From Devosia sp. Leaf420 (lineage in GTDB: Bacteria > Pseudomonadota > Alphaproteobacteria > Rhizobiales > Devosiaceae): a stretch of DNA of 64,000 bases. The notes under the pieces are model-generated. The model made no database searches. It was not told where the DNA came from and saw nothing but the letters and a program-made list of their open reading frames with translations. Position 1 is the first letter of the stretch. Every line of letters starts with the position of its first letter. Below are positions 10,389-19,558 of this stretch, one piece after another. The translations under genes and the position numbers were made by a program. The stretch lies in assembly GCF_001425445.1 (NCBI RefSeq), contig NZ_LMQU01000013.1:62001-126000 (forward strand), written 5' to 3'.

Positions 10389-11669
10389 TTGAAAAAGAAC
10401 ATTCTGATCATCGGTGCCGGAGGTGTCGCGCAGGTTGCAGCCGTTAAGGCTGCCATGCACAACGATATCCTCGGGGATATCAACATTGCCTCCCGCACAC
10501 TTGAAAAGTGCGAAGCCATCGTCGCCGGCATCGTCGAGCGCAAGGCGCTGAAGCGCCCGGGGCTGATTGCTGCCCATCAGCTCGACGCCATGGATATCGA
10601 GGCGACCAAGGCGCTTATCCGCCAGACCAAGAGCCAGATCGTCCTCAATGCCGGCTCGGCCTTTCTCAACATGTCAGTGCTGCGCGCCTGCATCGAAGCG
10701 GGCGTTGCCTATATCGATACGGCCATCCATGAAGACCCGTCCAAGGTCTGCGAGCAGCCGCCCTGGTATGGCAATTACGAGTGGAAGCATCGCGAAACGT
10801 GCGAGCGCAAGGGCATTACGGCTATCCTCGGCGCTGGCTTCGATCCGGGCGTCGTCAATGCCTATGCCGCACTCGCCGCTCAGCACTATTTCGATGCCAT
10901 CGACTCCATCGACATCATCGATGTGAACGCTGGCAGCCATGGGCGCTATTTTGCGACGAATTTCGACCCCGAGATCAACTTCCGCGAATTCACCGGCACG
11001 GTCTGGAGCTGGCAGAACAGCCAGTGGACACCCAACCAAATGTTCGAGGTCAGCCGTGAGGATGATCTGCCCGTCGTAGGTACGCACAAGACCTATCTGA
11101 CCGGCCACGACGAAGTGCACTCGCTCTCCGCCAATCTCGGCGTGCCCGACATCCGGTTCTGGATGGGCTTTGGCGAGCACTATATCAACGTGTTTACCGT
11201 CCTGAAGAATCTAGGCCTTCTGTCTGAAAAGCCGGTGGTCACTGCCGAGGGCCAGGAAGTCGTGCCGCTCAAGCTGGTCAAGGCCGTGCTGCCCGATCCA
11301 GCCTCGCTGGCGCCCGGCTATAGCGGCAAGACCTTCATCGGCAATCTGATCAAGGGCCATCGCGGCGGCGCTGAGACGGAGATGTTGATCTACAATATCT
11401 GCGATCATGAAGAGACCTTCGCCGAAACCGGCAGCCAGGCGATCTCCTATACCGCAGGTGTGCCCGCAATTGCCGCGGCCATGCTGGTCGCGCGTGGCGA
11501 GTGGGATTGCCACCACATGGCCAATATCGAAGAACTGCCGCCGGTGCCGTTCCTCGAATTGCTCGAAACCATGGGCCTGCCAACGCGTCTGCGCGATGGG
11601 GCAGGCGATCGCAGCTTTGCGGTGGACAAGCTGCCGGTTCCCAAGAAGGCGCGGCTCGGGGCGTCGTAG
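10389..11669 (+). CDS. Carboxynorspermidine/carboxyspermidine synthase (saccharopine dehydrogenase family)
   Basis: An NADPH-dependent enzyme of 426 residues that condenses aspartate beta-semialdehyde with putrescine (or diaminopropane) to the carboxy-polyamine. The N-terminal Rossmann motif IGAGGVAQVAA lies at about residues 8-18, then DINIASRTLEKCE. GAGFDPGVVNAYAAL and INVFTVLKNLGLL are typical of this branch of the saccharopine dehydrogenase family. The start is a TTG at 10389 encoding MKKNILIIG; this matches the family N-terminus exactly, and no ATG or GTG is in frame nearby. Together with nspC upstream it forms the alternative spermidine operon. Confidence 0.93.
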   Translation: MKKNILIIGAGGVAQVAAVKAAMHNDILGDINIASRTLEKCEAIVAGIVERKALKRPGLIAAHQLDAMDIEATKALIRQTKSQIVLNAGSAFLNMSVLRACIEAGVAYIDTAIHEDPSKVCEQPPWYGNYEWKHRETCERKGITAILGAGFDPGVVNAYAALAAQHYFDAIDSIDIIDVNAGSHGRYFATNFDPEINFREFTGTVWSWQNSQWTPNQMFEVSREDDLPVVGTHKTYLTGHDEVHSLSANLGVPDIRFWMGFGEHYINVFTVLKNLGLLSEKPVVTAEGQEVVPLKLVKAVLPDPASLAPGYSGKTFIGNLIKGHRGGAETEMLIYNICDHEETFAETGSQAISYTAGVPAIAAAMLVARGEWDCHHMANIEELPPVPFLELLETMGLPTRLRDGAGDRSFAVDKLPVPKKARLGAS

Positions 11670-11671
11670 GT

Positions 11672-11789
11672 CACCCCCTCCCAACCTCCCCCCATCAAGG
11701 GGGAGGTGCCGGGCCGGCGGCTTTCAATAGGTTTTGCGTCAAACTCGATTTGACACCTCCCCCTTGATGGGGGAGGCCGGGAGGGGGTG
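11672..11789. repeat. Paired palindromic intergenic repeat, family A, copy 1
   Basis: Outer arms CACCCCCTCCC (11672-11682) and GGGAGGGGGTG (11779-11789) enclose two hairpins of the type CCTCCCCC-ATCAA-GGGGGAGG. Near-identical elements lie at 27266-27382 and 37005-37120, and a half copy at 43738. It lies between convergent genes and could end transcription on both strands. Confidence 0.9.
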
Positions 11790-11810
11790 GAGCAACACCC
11801 GCAAAAACCC

Positions 11811-12845
11811 TCAAACGCTGAACGTCACCCGAACGCACGTCCCGCCACCGGCCGTCTCATAGGCGACCTCGGCCTCGAGCGAATGGGCCATGGCCTTAAC
11901 GATGCGGCTGCCGAGGCCGGTGCCCTGCGGCTTGCCCGTGCCAGTCCAGCCGATGCCGTCGTCTTCGACGCACATTTCCACGACGCCCTCGCGCCGCGTC
12001 ATGTGGATGCGCACTTCGCCCGCTTCGCGTCCGGCATAGGCGTATTTCAGCGCATTGGTCACGAGCTCGGTCAGCATCACGCCCAGTGACGCGACCTTCT
12101 CGGTCGACATCGTAAAAGGCTCGACATCGACCTGCAGCGTCGCCGTCTGGCCCTCGAGCTGCACCGAGGCTTCAAGTTCATCGACCAGCGACTTGATATA
12201 GTCGGCAACCTGCACTGAACGGACGTCGTCGCTGGTGTAAAGATGGCGGTGGACGCCTGCGATGGCGTGGATGCGGGCCTGCGTCTCGGAGAGCGCGCGT
12301 TTGGCCTCTGCATCGGTCACTGCATTGGCTTGGAGGCCGACAAGAGCCGCCACCATTGCCAGCGAATTGGCGACACGATGATTGACTTCGCCAAGCAGCA
12401 TTTCCGCGCGTTCTCGCGCCTCGAGAATATCGCGTTCGGCTTTGACCTTGGCGCGGTTGAGACGCACGCGGTCGATGGCATGGTCGATCGCAGTGAGAAG
12501 AAGTTCCATGAACTCCTCGCTCAGCGTTTTCGGCACATAATCGGTCGCGCCGGACTTGAGCGCAGCGACGGCAACGTCAGTTTCGGCGGACCCCGTCACA
12601 TAGACTACCGTTGGCCGGTCTTCGAGCGCGGCGATCTGCGCGAGCACGTCGAGCCCGGTGCCGGTTGGCAGGTAATGGTCGAGCACGACGACGTCGATGC
12701 CGCCATTGTGGATCAGCGCTAGGCCTTCTTCGCCGCTCGTCGCGTGATCATAATTATAGCCGCGTCGCTGCATGGCTTTTTCGACCAGCCGGGCGAGCCC
12801 GGGGTCGTCATCCACGTAAAGCACATGCGGCGTGCGGTTTGGCAT
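11811..12845 (-). CDS. Response regulator receiver fused to HWE/HisKA_2-type histidine kinase
   Basis: A 344-residue soluble hybrid. Residues 1-125 form a receiver domain (PHVLYVDDDPGLARL acidic cluster, VVVLDHYLP phospho-aspartate, VTGSAE, K near DYVPKT). About 150-344 is a histidine kinase of the HisKA_2/HWE class with phospho-acceptor motif GEVNHRVANSLAMVAALVG and an ATPase domain (ELVTNALKYAY, EDDGIGW, TGLGSRIV). Reading is open to 12965, but the conserved sequence begins at the ATG at 12845, only 4 bases after the upstream regulator stop. It is the last gene of a three-gene signalling operon. The input signal and output target are unknown. Confidence 0.88.
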   Translation of the reverse strand: MPNRTPHVLYVDDDPGLARLVEKAMQRRGYNYDHATSGEEGLALIHNGGIDVVVLDHYLPTGTGLDVLAQIAALEDRPTVVYVTGSAETDVAVAALKSGATDYVPKTLSEEFMELLLTAIDHAIDRVRLNRAKVKAERDILEARERAEMLLGEVNHRVANSLAMVAALVGLQANAVTDAEAKRALSETQARIHAIAGVHRHLYTSDDVRSVQVADYIKSLVDELEASVQLEGQTATLQVDVEPFTMSTEKVASLGVMLTELVTNALKYAYAGREAGEVRIHMTRREGVVEMCVEDDGIGWTGTGKPQGTGLGSRIVKAMAHSLEAEVAYETAGGGTCVRVTFSV

Positions 12846-12849
12846 GATC

Positions 12850-13293
12850 TCAGTCAGCTTCGGGAATTTGCATGACGGAGAAGAAGAGACCGAGCTGGCG
12901 GATGGCATTGGCGAATCCGTCATAGTCGACAGGCTTGGTGATGTAGACATTGGCACCCAAGTCATAGCAGCGCTGGATCTCGCGCTGGTCGTCGGTGGTC
13001 GTCAGGACGACGACAGGAGAGCGCTTGGTGTGCTCGTTGCCTTTGACCTTTTCGAGGATGTCGATGCCGGTCATGTCGGGCAGGTTGAGATCGAGCAGCA
13101 CCAGGAGCTGCCGGCCCTTGTTGACCGCGCCCGTGCCGTCGGGGCCGAGGAGATAAGCCAGGGCTTCGGTGCCATTGGTGAAGGGCACGATCTGGTTGGC
13201 GACACCGGCGCGCCGGATATTCTTTTCGATGAGGCGCGCATGGCCCTCATCGTCTTCGATCATGATGATCGTGACTGGCCGTGCGTCATTCAT
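12850..13293 (-). CDS. Single-domain response regulator (Rcp1-like)
   Basis: A 147-residue stand-alone receiver. The acidic pair is in IIMIEDDEGHARL, the phospho-acceptor aspartate in LVLLDLNLPDMTG, the switch threonine in VVVLTTTDD and the lysine in VYITKPVDY. The family resembles Rcp1, the partner of phytochrome kinases, which transfers phosphate without binding DNA. It overlaps the upstream kinase by 8 bases and is followed within 4 bases by the receiver-kinase hybrid, so it probably relays phosphate between the two kinases. Confidence 0.92.
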   Translation of the reverse strand: MNDARPVTIIMIEDDEGHARLIEKNIRRAGVANQIVPFTNGTEALAYLLGPDGTGAVNKGRQLLVLLDLNLPDMTGIDILEKVKGNEHTKRSPVVVLTTTDDQREIQRCYDLGANVYITKPVDYDGFANAIRQLGLFFSVMQIPEAD

Positions 13294-14782
13294 TGCCGGA
13301 AGTCCCCAAATGGCTACGCAGGTCGCGCGGCAGGTTGATGATGAAAGTCGTGCCCTGGCCCAACGTCGAGCGCAGCGTCACGTCGCCGCCAAGGCTTCGC
13401 ACCATGGTGCGCACATGGGCAAGGCCAATTCCCTCGCCCGGCTGGGTTTGTTTGCCTGAGCGTCTAAACAGTTCGAACACGCGCTCGTGGTCGGTATCGG
13501 CAATGCCGCGGCCATTGTCCTCGACTTCGATCTCGACGCGGTTTCCCGGCACATGGCGAGCGCGGATCGTCACCTTGAGCGGACGCTCCGGCTCCTGATA
13601 TTTTATGGCATTGTCGAGGAGATTGCCGAGTACCTGTTCGAGCGAAAGCCGGTCGGTCATGATTTTGCCGACGCGGATATCGACATCGATCTTGCCCTCG
13701 CCCTCGGCCACCTGATGGTGGAGAGCAGCGCTCGAATTTTCGGCGAGCTCGCGGATATCGACCTGTTCGGGCTTGAGCTGGCGGCGGCCCTCGCGGGAAA
13801 TCTTGAGAATGGCGTTGATGAGGCCATCCATTTTCCGCGTCGCGGCGCGGATGAAGGAGATTGCCTCGGGCAGCTCCTCGGTCGCCGCCTCCTTGGCCTC
13901 GGCAAAATAGGGGTCGGTATCGGCCGGCTTGGCTTCCATATAGGTGCGCAGCGAGCCGATGCTGGTCTCGAGTTCGCTCGTAAAGCCCATGATATTGACG
14001 AGCGGCGCGCGCAGATCGTGCGTCACGATATAGGCAAAGCGCTGGATCTCTTCATTGGCTTTGCCAAGATCCGATGTGCGTTCGCGCACGCGCTGTTCGA
14101 GCCCGGTATTGGCTTCCTGCACTTCGCGCCGTGCTTTGGCGAGTTCGGCAGTGTAGGAAATGACGGCCCAGATGGCGCCTGACACGACCACCAGAATGAT
14201 GAGCCCGCCGCCGATCGAGACCCAGCGCAAGGCTTCGATCGTGCTGCGTTGATTGGCGACGCCCTCGGTCAGGCGCGCGTCGATGGCTTCGATAAATCCG
14301 TCGACAAAGGCGCGGCTGCGATCCATCGCCTCCTTGCCCTCATTGGTATTGATCAGCGCCACCGCGGCGTCGCGATTGCCGCTGCGGGCCTCGGCGATCG
14401 TGCGGTTCATTTCGTCGATCTTGAAGGCGACGTCGGTCTTGAGCTGGGCAAATGGCGCCGCGGCTTCGGGGTAGGGCGCCAGAATTTCGCCCAAACGAGC
14501 CAATTGCGCATCGACCAGAGGACGGGCCTCTTCAAATGGCTCGAGATAGGTCTCATCAAGCGTGATGATGTAGCCCCGTTGTCCCGTCTCCATGTCTTGC
14601 AATTGCGTGCGCAGGTCGACGATGACGCGTCGCGCGATGCGGCCTTCGATGACTTCGTCGAAATACCCTTGCGAGCGCTCGACCAGCCACACATTCGCGC
14701 CCACGATCCCGAGCAGGGCGAGAAGCCCGACGAGCAGGAGCACGGCTGTGGACCTGATGAAGGTCTTGCTGGTGATTGGCAT
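13286..14782 (-). CDS. CHASE3-domain membrane sensor histidine kinase
   Basis: A 498-residue kinase. A first membrane helix at about 9-32 is followed by a periplasmic CHASE3 sensor domain (about 38-175, with QLQDMETGQRGYIITLDETY), a second membrane helix (about 185-208), a short coiled coil, a HisKA domain with FAYIVTHDLRAPLVNIMGF, and an ATPase domain (LLDNAIKYQ, VEDNGRGI, GEGIGLAHV). The ATG at 14782 puts a normal positively charged start before the helix; an in-frame upstream extension to 14836 is unlikely to be coding. First gene of a kinase, receiver, receiver-kinase operon. Ligand unknown. Confidence 0.9.
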   Translation of the reverse strand: MPITSKTFIRSTAVLLLVGLLALLGIVGANVWLVERSQGYFDEVIEGRIARRVIVDLRTQLQDMETGQRGYIITLDETYLEPFEEARPLVDAQLARLGEILAPYPEAAAPFAQLKTDVAFKIDEMNRTIAEARSGNRDAAVALINTNEGKEAMDRSRAFVDGFIEAIDARLTEGVANQRSTIEALRWVSIGGGLIILVVVSGAIWAVISYTAELAKARREVQEANTGLEQRVRERTSDLGKANEEIQRFAYIVTHDLRAPLVNIMGFTSELETSIGSLRTYMEAKPADTDPYFAEAKEAATEELPEAISFIRAATRKMDGLINAILKISREGRRQLKPEQVDIRELAENSSAALHHQVAEGEGKIDVDIRVGKIMTDRLSLEQVLGNLLDNAIKYQEPERPLKVTIRARHVPGNRVEIEVEDNGRGIADTDHERVFELFRRSGKQTQPGEGIGLAHVRTMVRSLGGDVTLRSTLGQGTTFIINLPRDLRSHLGTSGNE

Positions 14783-14979
14783 AAAAAATTCCGGTGACGC
14801 TTTAACCTTCATCGCCCGAATGGGGGGCGAGGGCAATATAGTAGATTAACTCGCGGCCGGTTTCCCTTTGTTCTCCCGCGACATTCGCCATGGGAAACAG
14901 AATCTTAAGCGTCGTCGTGCAAGTTTAGCCACTGTTTGCAAGGTCGGTTGCTGCGACCGAAGGTGGAGTTAAGGTCAGT
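14783..14979. promoter_or_regulatory. Divergent regulatory region between the sensor kinase operon and rsmH
   Basis: This 197-base gap must hold the promoters of both the minus-strand signalling operon and the plus-strand division cluster. An inverted pair GTTTCCC (14860-14866) and GGGAAAC (14892-14898) is centred 32 bases apart, about three helical turns. No mraZ gene precedes rsmH. I see no convincing sigma70 boxes. Confidence 0.35.
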
Positions 14980-15981
14980 ATGGGCAAGCGTAACCTGCCC
15001 GAATCCCCGGTACCCGATGCGCCACACGTGCCTGTCCTGTTGGACGAGGTCGTGGCTGCGTTCGCGCCGATGGCTGGCCGCCGTGTCGTCGATGGCACGT
15101 TTGGCGCGGGTGGATATTCGCGCGCTCTGCTCCTTGCGGGTGCCGATGTCGTCGCGATCGATCGTGATCCATCGGTCAAAGTTCATGCAGACCGACTCAC
15201 TGGCGAATTCCCCGGCCGTTTCCAATTCGTGCCCGGGACATTTTCCGAACTCGATACGCTCGCCGCGCCACACGGGCCCATCAATGGCGTCGTACTCGAT
15301 ATCGGCGTCAGCTCCATGCAGCTCGATGAAAGCGAGCGCGGCTTTTCCTTCATGCGCGAGGGGCCGCTCGATATGCGCATGAGCCAGTCGGGTGAAAGCG
15401 CTGCCGATCTGGTCAATGGGCTTGAGCAGGACGCGCTTGCCAATCTCCTCTATGCCTTTGGCGAAGAGCGCAAATCGCGCCGCATTGCGCAGTTCATCGT
15501 CGCGGCACGCGAGCAGGCGCCGATCACGACGACGCTCGAACTTGCCCGCATCATCGAAAAGGCCATCGGCCGCAAACCGGGCGACGCGCACCCCGCAACG
15601 CGCTCGTTCCAAGCGCTCCGCATTGCCGTCAATGGCGAGTTCGACCAGTTGGTCGAAGGGTTGTTTGCCGCCGAACGTCTCCTCGGCGAGGGCGGAATTC
15701 TTTCCGTCGTCACCTTCCATTCCCTCGAAGATCGAATCGCGAAGCGCTTTTTTGATCCGGACAAGGGCGGTCCGGCACAGTCCCGTCACCTCCCGCAGGT
15801 TCAGCTTGAGCCGCGCCGCTGGGATCCGGTGGCTAAAGCCATCAAGCCCGGATCGGCAGAACTCGATCGCAATCCGCGCGCGCGCTCGTCTGTGTTGCGC
15901 AGCGCCGTGCGCACGGATGTCCCGGCGCGCGAAGCATCCTATGACCAGTTGAGCGTTCCGGTCGTGCGAGGTGCCGCATGA
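14980..15981 (+). CDS. rsmH: 16S rRNA (cytosine1402-N4)-methyltransferase
   Basis: A SAM-dependent methyltransferase of 333 residues (formerly MraW) that methylates C1402 of 16S rRNA. HVPVLLDEVV opens the conserved region, followed by the SAM-binding VDGTFGAGGYSRALL, DRDPSV, VLDIGVSSMQLDESERGFSF and the C-terminal ARSSVLRSAVRTD. It is the first gene of the division and cell wall cluster here; ftsL starts inside its last codon (ATGA overlap), so translation is coupled. Confidence 0.96.
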   Translation: MGKRNLPESPVPDAPHVPVLLDEVVAAFAPMAGRRVVDGTFGAGGYSRALLLAGADVVAIDRDPSVKVHADRLTGEFPGRFQFVPGTFSELDTLAAPHGPINGVVLDIGVSSMQLDESERGFSFMREGPLDMRMSQSGESAADLVNGLEQDALANLLYAFGEERKSRRIAQFIVAAREQAPITTTLELARIIEKAIGRKPGDAHPATRSFQALRIAVNGEFDQLVEGLFAAERLLGEGGILSVVTFHSLEDRIAKRFFDPDKGGPAQSRHLPQVQLEPRRWDPVAKAIKPGSAELDRNPRARSSVLRSAVRTDVPAREASYDQLSVPVVRGAA

Positions 15982-16361
15982 TCCGGCGCATCAATATTTT
16001 CCTCATCTGCACCAGCATCGTCATGCTGGTTGGCGTCTATATGCTCAAATTCTCGATCGAGAGCACGGCAACCGAGCGTACCTCGCTGCAGTCGCATATT
16101 TCCGAACAGGAAGATGAGCTGACGGTGCTCAAGGCCGATTGGGCCGTGCTCAACCAACCCGCTTATGTCGAGCCCATCGTGCGCCGCCATCAGGCTGAAT
16201 TGGCGATCGATCAGGTGAAGCAGGAGCAGTTCGGCTCCTTTGCCGATTTGCCCATGCGCCCCGCCAAGCCCGACACCGCCGCCATGGATGCGCTGTTCCA
16301 GGCGATCGACGCCGGCATCGACCCGATCGATGCCATTCTTGAACTGGAAGGGATCGAATGA
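15978..16361 (+). CDS. ftsL: Cell division protein FtsL
   Basis: A small bitopic membrane protein of 127 residues that joins FtsQ and FtsB at the septum and helps activate FtsWI. One membrane helix spans about residues 6-24, followed by a periplasmic coiled coil (STATERTSLQSHISEQEDELTVL) and a conserved end of that domain (WAVLNQPAYVEPIVRRH). The tail of about 40 residues beyond it is acidic and alphaproteobacteria-like. It overlaps both rsmH and ftsI by ATGA. Identification rests on position and architecture, since FtsL sequences diverge strongly. Confidence 0.92.
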   Translation: MIRRINIFLICTSIVMLVGVYMLKFSIESTATERTSLQSHISEQEDELTVLKADWAVLNQPAYVEPIVRRHQAELAIDQVKQEQFGSFADLPMRPAKPDTAAMDALFQAIDAGIDPIDAILELEGIE

Positions 16362-18094
16362 CGATCACGGCTGACGGTCTCCCGCAAACCATTTCTCTCG
16401 ACGGCGTCCGCAAGGCGCGCGTCAATCTCACCCAGGCGCGCATCCGCTGGATGGTGCTCGCGGTCGTCCTCGGCTTTGCCGCTGTCGGCGGGCGCCTCGT
16501 GCAGCTCGGCATGGTCGAGACCGACACGACCATCGAAGGTCAGACCCGCGACGCCATCACGGCGACCCGTCCGCCGATTCTCGATCGCAACGGCCTCGAA
16601 ATGGCCGTCGATATCCGCGTGCCCTCGCTCTATGCCGAGCCGCGCCGCATCATCGATGTCGAAGAAGCCGTCACCAAGCTGCGCACCGTTCTGCCCGATA
16701 TCGACGAAAAATGGCTCCGCAATCGCCTCTCCGGCGATCAGGGCTTTGTCTGGATCAAGCGCGAGTTGACGCCAGCCATCGAAGAACAAGTGATGCGCCT
16801 CGGCATTCCCGGCGTCGATTTCATCACTGAATCCAAGCGCTTCTATCCAGCGATGAATGAAGCCTCGCACGTTCTGGGATCGACCAATGTCGACAACCAG
16901 GGCATTGCCGGCATCGAGCGCGCCATGGACAACGAATCCATCTCGCTGCTGCAGGATCTCGGCCTCGCGCGCGGCAATGCGCTGACCCCGGTCGATCTCA
17001 GCATCGACATGCGCGTCCAGCACGTTCTCCACGACCAGTTGGTCGATGCCATGACGCGCTATCAGGCCATCGCTGCGGCTGGCGTCATGATGGATATCTA
17101 TACCGGCGAGATCATCGCGCTCGCCTCGCTGCCCGATTTCAACCCCAACGATCCCGCCTCGGCGCTCGTCAAGGACACGTTCAATCGCGTAACGTCGGGT
17201 ATTTTCGAGCCGGGCTCTATCTTCAAGACCGTCACGCTCGCCGGCGCTCTCGATGAAGGCACGGCCAAGATCACCGACGAGTTCGATGCTCGCTACGGCG
17301 TCCGCTTCGGCCGCTTCACCATCGACGATTTCCACGGCAAGCACCGCATTCTGACCATGCCGGAGGTGTACAAGTACTCCTCCAATATCGGCACGATCCG
17401 CATCATGCAGACCATGGGCAAGGAAAATTACCGCGCTTTCTTAAGCCGCATGAAGTTCGACCAGCGCGTGCAGTTCGAACTGCCCGAAATGCGCGTCCCG
17501 AGCGTGCCCAAGGATTTCTCCGAAGTCGGCGCCGCCACCGCGTCCTTCGGCCATGGCCTCTCGGTGTCGCCGCTCCACATGCTCACGGCCTATGCCGCTT
17601 TCGTCAACGGCGGCAATTATATCGCGCCGACGCTCTATAAGCGGAGCGTTGCCCAGGCAGAGCCGCTCTATGAGCGCGTCATTCGCCCCGAAACCAGCGC
17701 GGAAATCCGCTACCTGATGCGCCTCAACGCCATTTCGTCCGGCGGCTCCGGCTCGCAGATGAACAAGGCCGCGCTTGGCTATCGTGTCGGCGGCAAGACC
17801 GGTACGGCTGAAAAGGTCGTCGATGGCCGCTACTCGTCCAACAAGGTGACCAACTTCTTCGCCTCGGCGTTCCCGCTCGATAATCCGCGCTATGCCATGG
17901 TCATCATGGTGGATGAACCCAAGGCGGAAAATCCGCAGTCGGGTACCACGGCCGGCTGGAATGCCGGCTCGCTGACCGGCCGCGTGGTGCAGCGCGTTGC
18001 GCCAATGCTCGGCGTCGCCCCCGATTTCTCGCAAGTGCTCGACCAGTCGATCGTCCCGCCAGAAGTGCGGCGGATCTTTCCAGAAGGATATTAA
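16358..18094 (+). CDS. ftsI: Septal peptidoglycan transpeptidase FtsI (PBP3)
   Basis: A class B penicillin-binding protein of 578 residues that crosslinks septal peptidoglycan with FtsW. After a cytoplasmic tail and a membrane helix at about 28-50, the pedestal domain starts with ITATRPPILDRNG. The transpeptidase domain has the catalytic SxxK as PGSIFKTVT, the SxN motif as YSSNIG and the KTG motif as GGKTGTAEKV. The start overlaps the ftsL stop, and murE follows after 3 bases. Confidence 0.96.
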   Translation: MTITADGLPQTISLDGVRKARVNLTQARIRWMVLAVVLGFAAVGGRLVQLGMVETDTTIEGQTRDAITATRPPILDRNGLEMAVDIRVPSLYAEPRRIIDVEEAVTKLRTVLPDIDEKWLRNRLSGDQGFVWIKRELTPAIEEQVMRLGIPGVDFITESKRFYPAMNEASHVLGSTNVDNQGIAGIERAMDNESISLLQDLGLARGNALTPVDLSIDMRVQHVLHDQLVDAMTRYQAIAAAGVMMDIYTGEIIALASLPDFNPNDPASALVKDTFNRVTSGIFEPGSIFKTVTLAGALDEGTAKITDEFDARYGVRFGRFTIDDFHGKHRILTMPEVYKYSSNIGTIRIMQTMGKENYRAFLSRMKFDQRVQFELPEMRVPSVPKDFSEVGAATASFGHGLSVSPLHMLTAYAAFVNGGNYIAPTLYKRSVAQAEPLYERVIRPETSAEIRYLMRLNAISSGGSGSQMNKAALGYRVGGKTGTAEKVVDGRYSSNKVTNFFASAFPLDNPRYAMVIMVDEPKAENPQSGTTAGWNAGSLTGRVVQRVAPMLGVAPDFSQVLDQSIVPPEVRRIFPEGY

Positions 18095-18097
18095 GCC

Positions 18098-19540
18098 GTG
18101 TCTATCAGCGTCTCTCAACTGCTCGAAGGTTCGGGCGCTCGCCCCAAAAAGGGCCTGGGCACCGTCTTCGGCCTGAATTCTGATAGCCGCCGGATCGAGC
18201 CGGGCGATATCTTCTTTGCGCTGCCGGGCCATAAGGTTCATGGCAATGAATTCATCGCCGACGCCGTCCATCGCGGCGCTCTGGCCATCGTCACCGACAT
18301 CATGCCGGTGGGCGATCCGGGCGTGCCCGTCGTCGTCGTCAAGGATGTGCGCGCCTCCTATGCCCGCGCCGCCTCGCGCGTCTTCGAGCCGCAGCCCGAA
18401 ATTTCGGTCGCCGTCACCGGCACCAATGGCAAGACCTCGGTCGCCTCGTTCGTGCGCCAGATCTGGGACCATTCCGGCGTTCCCGGCGCCAGCGTCGGCA
18501 CGCTCGGCGTCCAGACCGCGACACGCACCATCGAAGGCGCGCTGACGACGCCCGATTCCCGCACGCTGCACCAGGCCCTCCGCGCTCTCCGCGCCCAGGG
18601 CGTCGATCACGTCGCCGTCGAAGCCTCGAGCCATGGCCTTGATCAGCGCCGTCTCGATGGCATCCATTTCGAAGCCGTCGCCTTCACCAATCTCAGCCGC
18701 GACCACCTCGACTATCACAAGGATATGGACGAGTACCGCAACGCCAAGCTGCGGCTCTTTTCCGATCTCCTGGTCGATGGCGGCGCTGCCATCGTCAATG
18801 TCGATGATCCCGAATACGAACCATTCATGTTCGCCGCGCTGTCGAGCAACGCGACGCTGCTGACGGTCGGGCGAGAGGGGGCCTATATCGAGATCATGTC
18901 GATTAAGCCCGAGGGCTATGGTCAGCGCGTGCAGATCCGGCACATCGGCGAACTCGTCGATTTCCATCTCAATATCCCGGGCGAATTCCAGGTCTCTAAC
19001 GCCCTGATCGCTGCGGCCCTCGCAATGTCCTCGGGTGTCGATAAGGCCGATGCCTTTGCTGCCTTGCCCAAGCTCGTTGGTGCCGTCGGCCGGCTCGAAC
19101 TGGTCGCCGAGCATAATGGTGCGGCGATCTTCATCGACTATTCGCACAAGCCAGAGGCCCTGCGCACTGCGCTCAATTCGCTGCGCCCATATGTCAAAGG
19201 CAAGCTGCGTGTCGTCTTCGGCTGCGGCGGCGATCGCGACAAGGGCAAGCGCCCGCAAATGGGTGCCATCGCCAGCGAACTCGCCGATGAGGTTATCGTC
19301 ACCGACGACAATCCGCGCACCGAAGACGCCGCCTCGATCCGCAAGCAGATCCTCGCCGAAGCCAAGGGCGCCAAAGAAATCGCCGACCGCAAGAAGGCGA
19401 TCGAAACGGCGGTAAAATCGCTCCAAAAGGGCGATGTGCTGCTGGTCGCCGGCAAGGGGCACGAAACCTACCAGATCATCGGCACAACCAAGCACCATTT
19501 CTCGGACCACGAAGTCGTGGCCGAGGCGGTCAAAGGCTGA
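18098..19540 (+). CDS. murE: UDP-MurNAc-L-Ala-D-Glu:meso-diaminopimelate ligase
   Basis: A 480-residue Mur ligase that adds the third stem-peptide residue to the peptidoglycan precursor. ATP binding is shown by VTGTNGKTSVASFV, nucleotide specificity by the central SSHGLDQRRLDG, and the choice of meso-DAP by the DNPR motif (VTDDNPRTED). It starts with GTG 3 bases after ftsI. It is followed not by murF directly but by 256 bases that carry two palindromic repeats. Confidence 0.96.
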   Translation: MSISVSQLLEGSGARPKKGLGTVFGLNSDSRRIEPGDIFFALPGHKVHGNEFIADAVHRGALAIVTDIMPVGDPGVPVVVVKDVRASYARAASRVFEPQPEISVAVTGTNGKTSVASFVRQIWDHSGVPGASVGTLGVQTATRTIEGALTTPDSRTLHQALRALRAQGVDHVAVEASSHGLDQRRLDGIHFEAVAFTNLSRDHLDYHKDMDEYRNAKLRLFSDLLVDGGAAIVNVDDPEYEPFMFAALSSNATLLTVGREGAYIEIMSIKPEGYGQRVQIRHIGELVDFHLNIPGEFQVSNALIAAALAMSSGVDKADAFAALPKLVGAVGRLELVAEHNGAAIFIDYSHKPEALRTALNSLRPYVKGKLRVVFGCGGDRDKGKRPQMGAIASELADEVIVTDDNPRTEDAASIRKQILAEAKGAKEIADRKKAIETAVKSLQKGDVLLVAGKGHETYQIIGTTKHHFSDHEVVAEAVKG

Positions 19541-19558
19541 GGTACTCTTGCTCGACGT

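Noticed and set aside
17441..19510. A 689-codon minus-strand frame across ftsI and murE
   Set aside because: Shadow of two well-conserved Mur/Fts genes; composition is that of reverse-read GC-rich codons.
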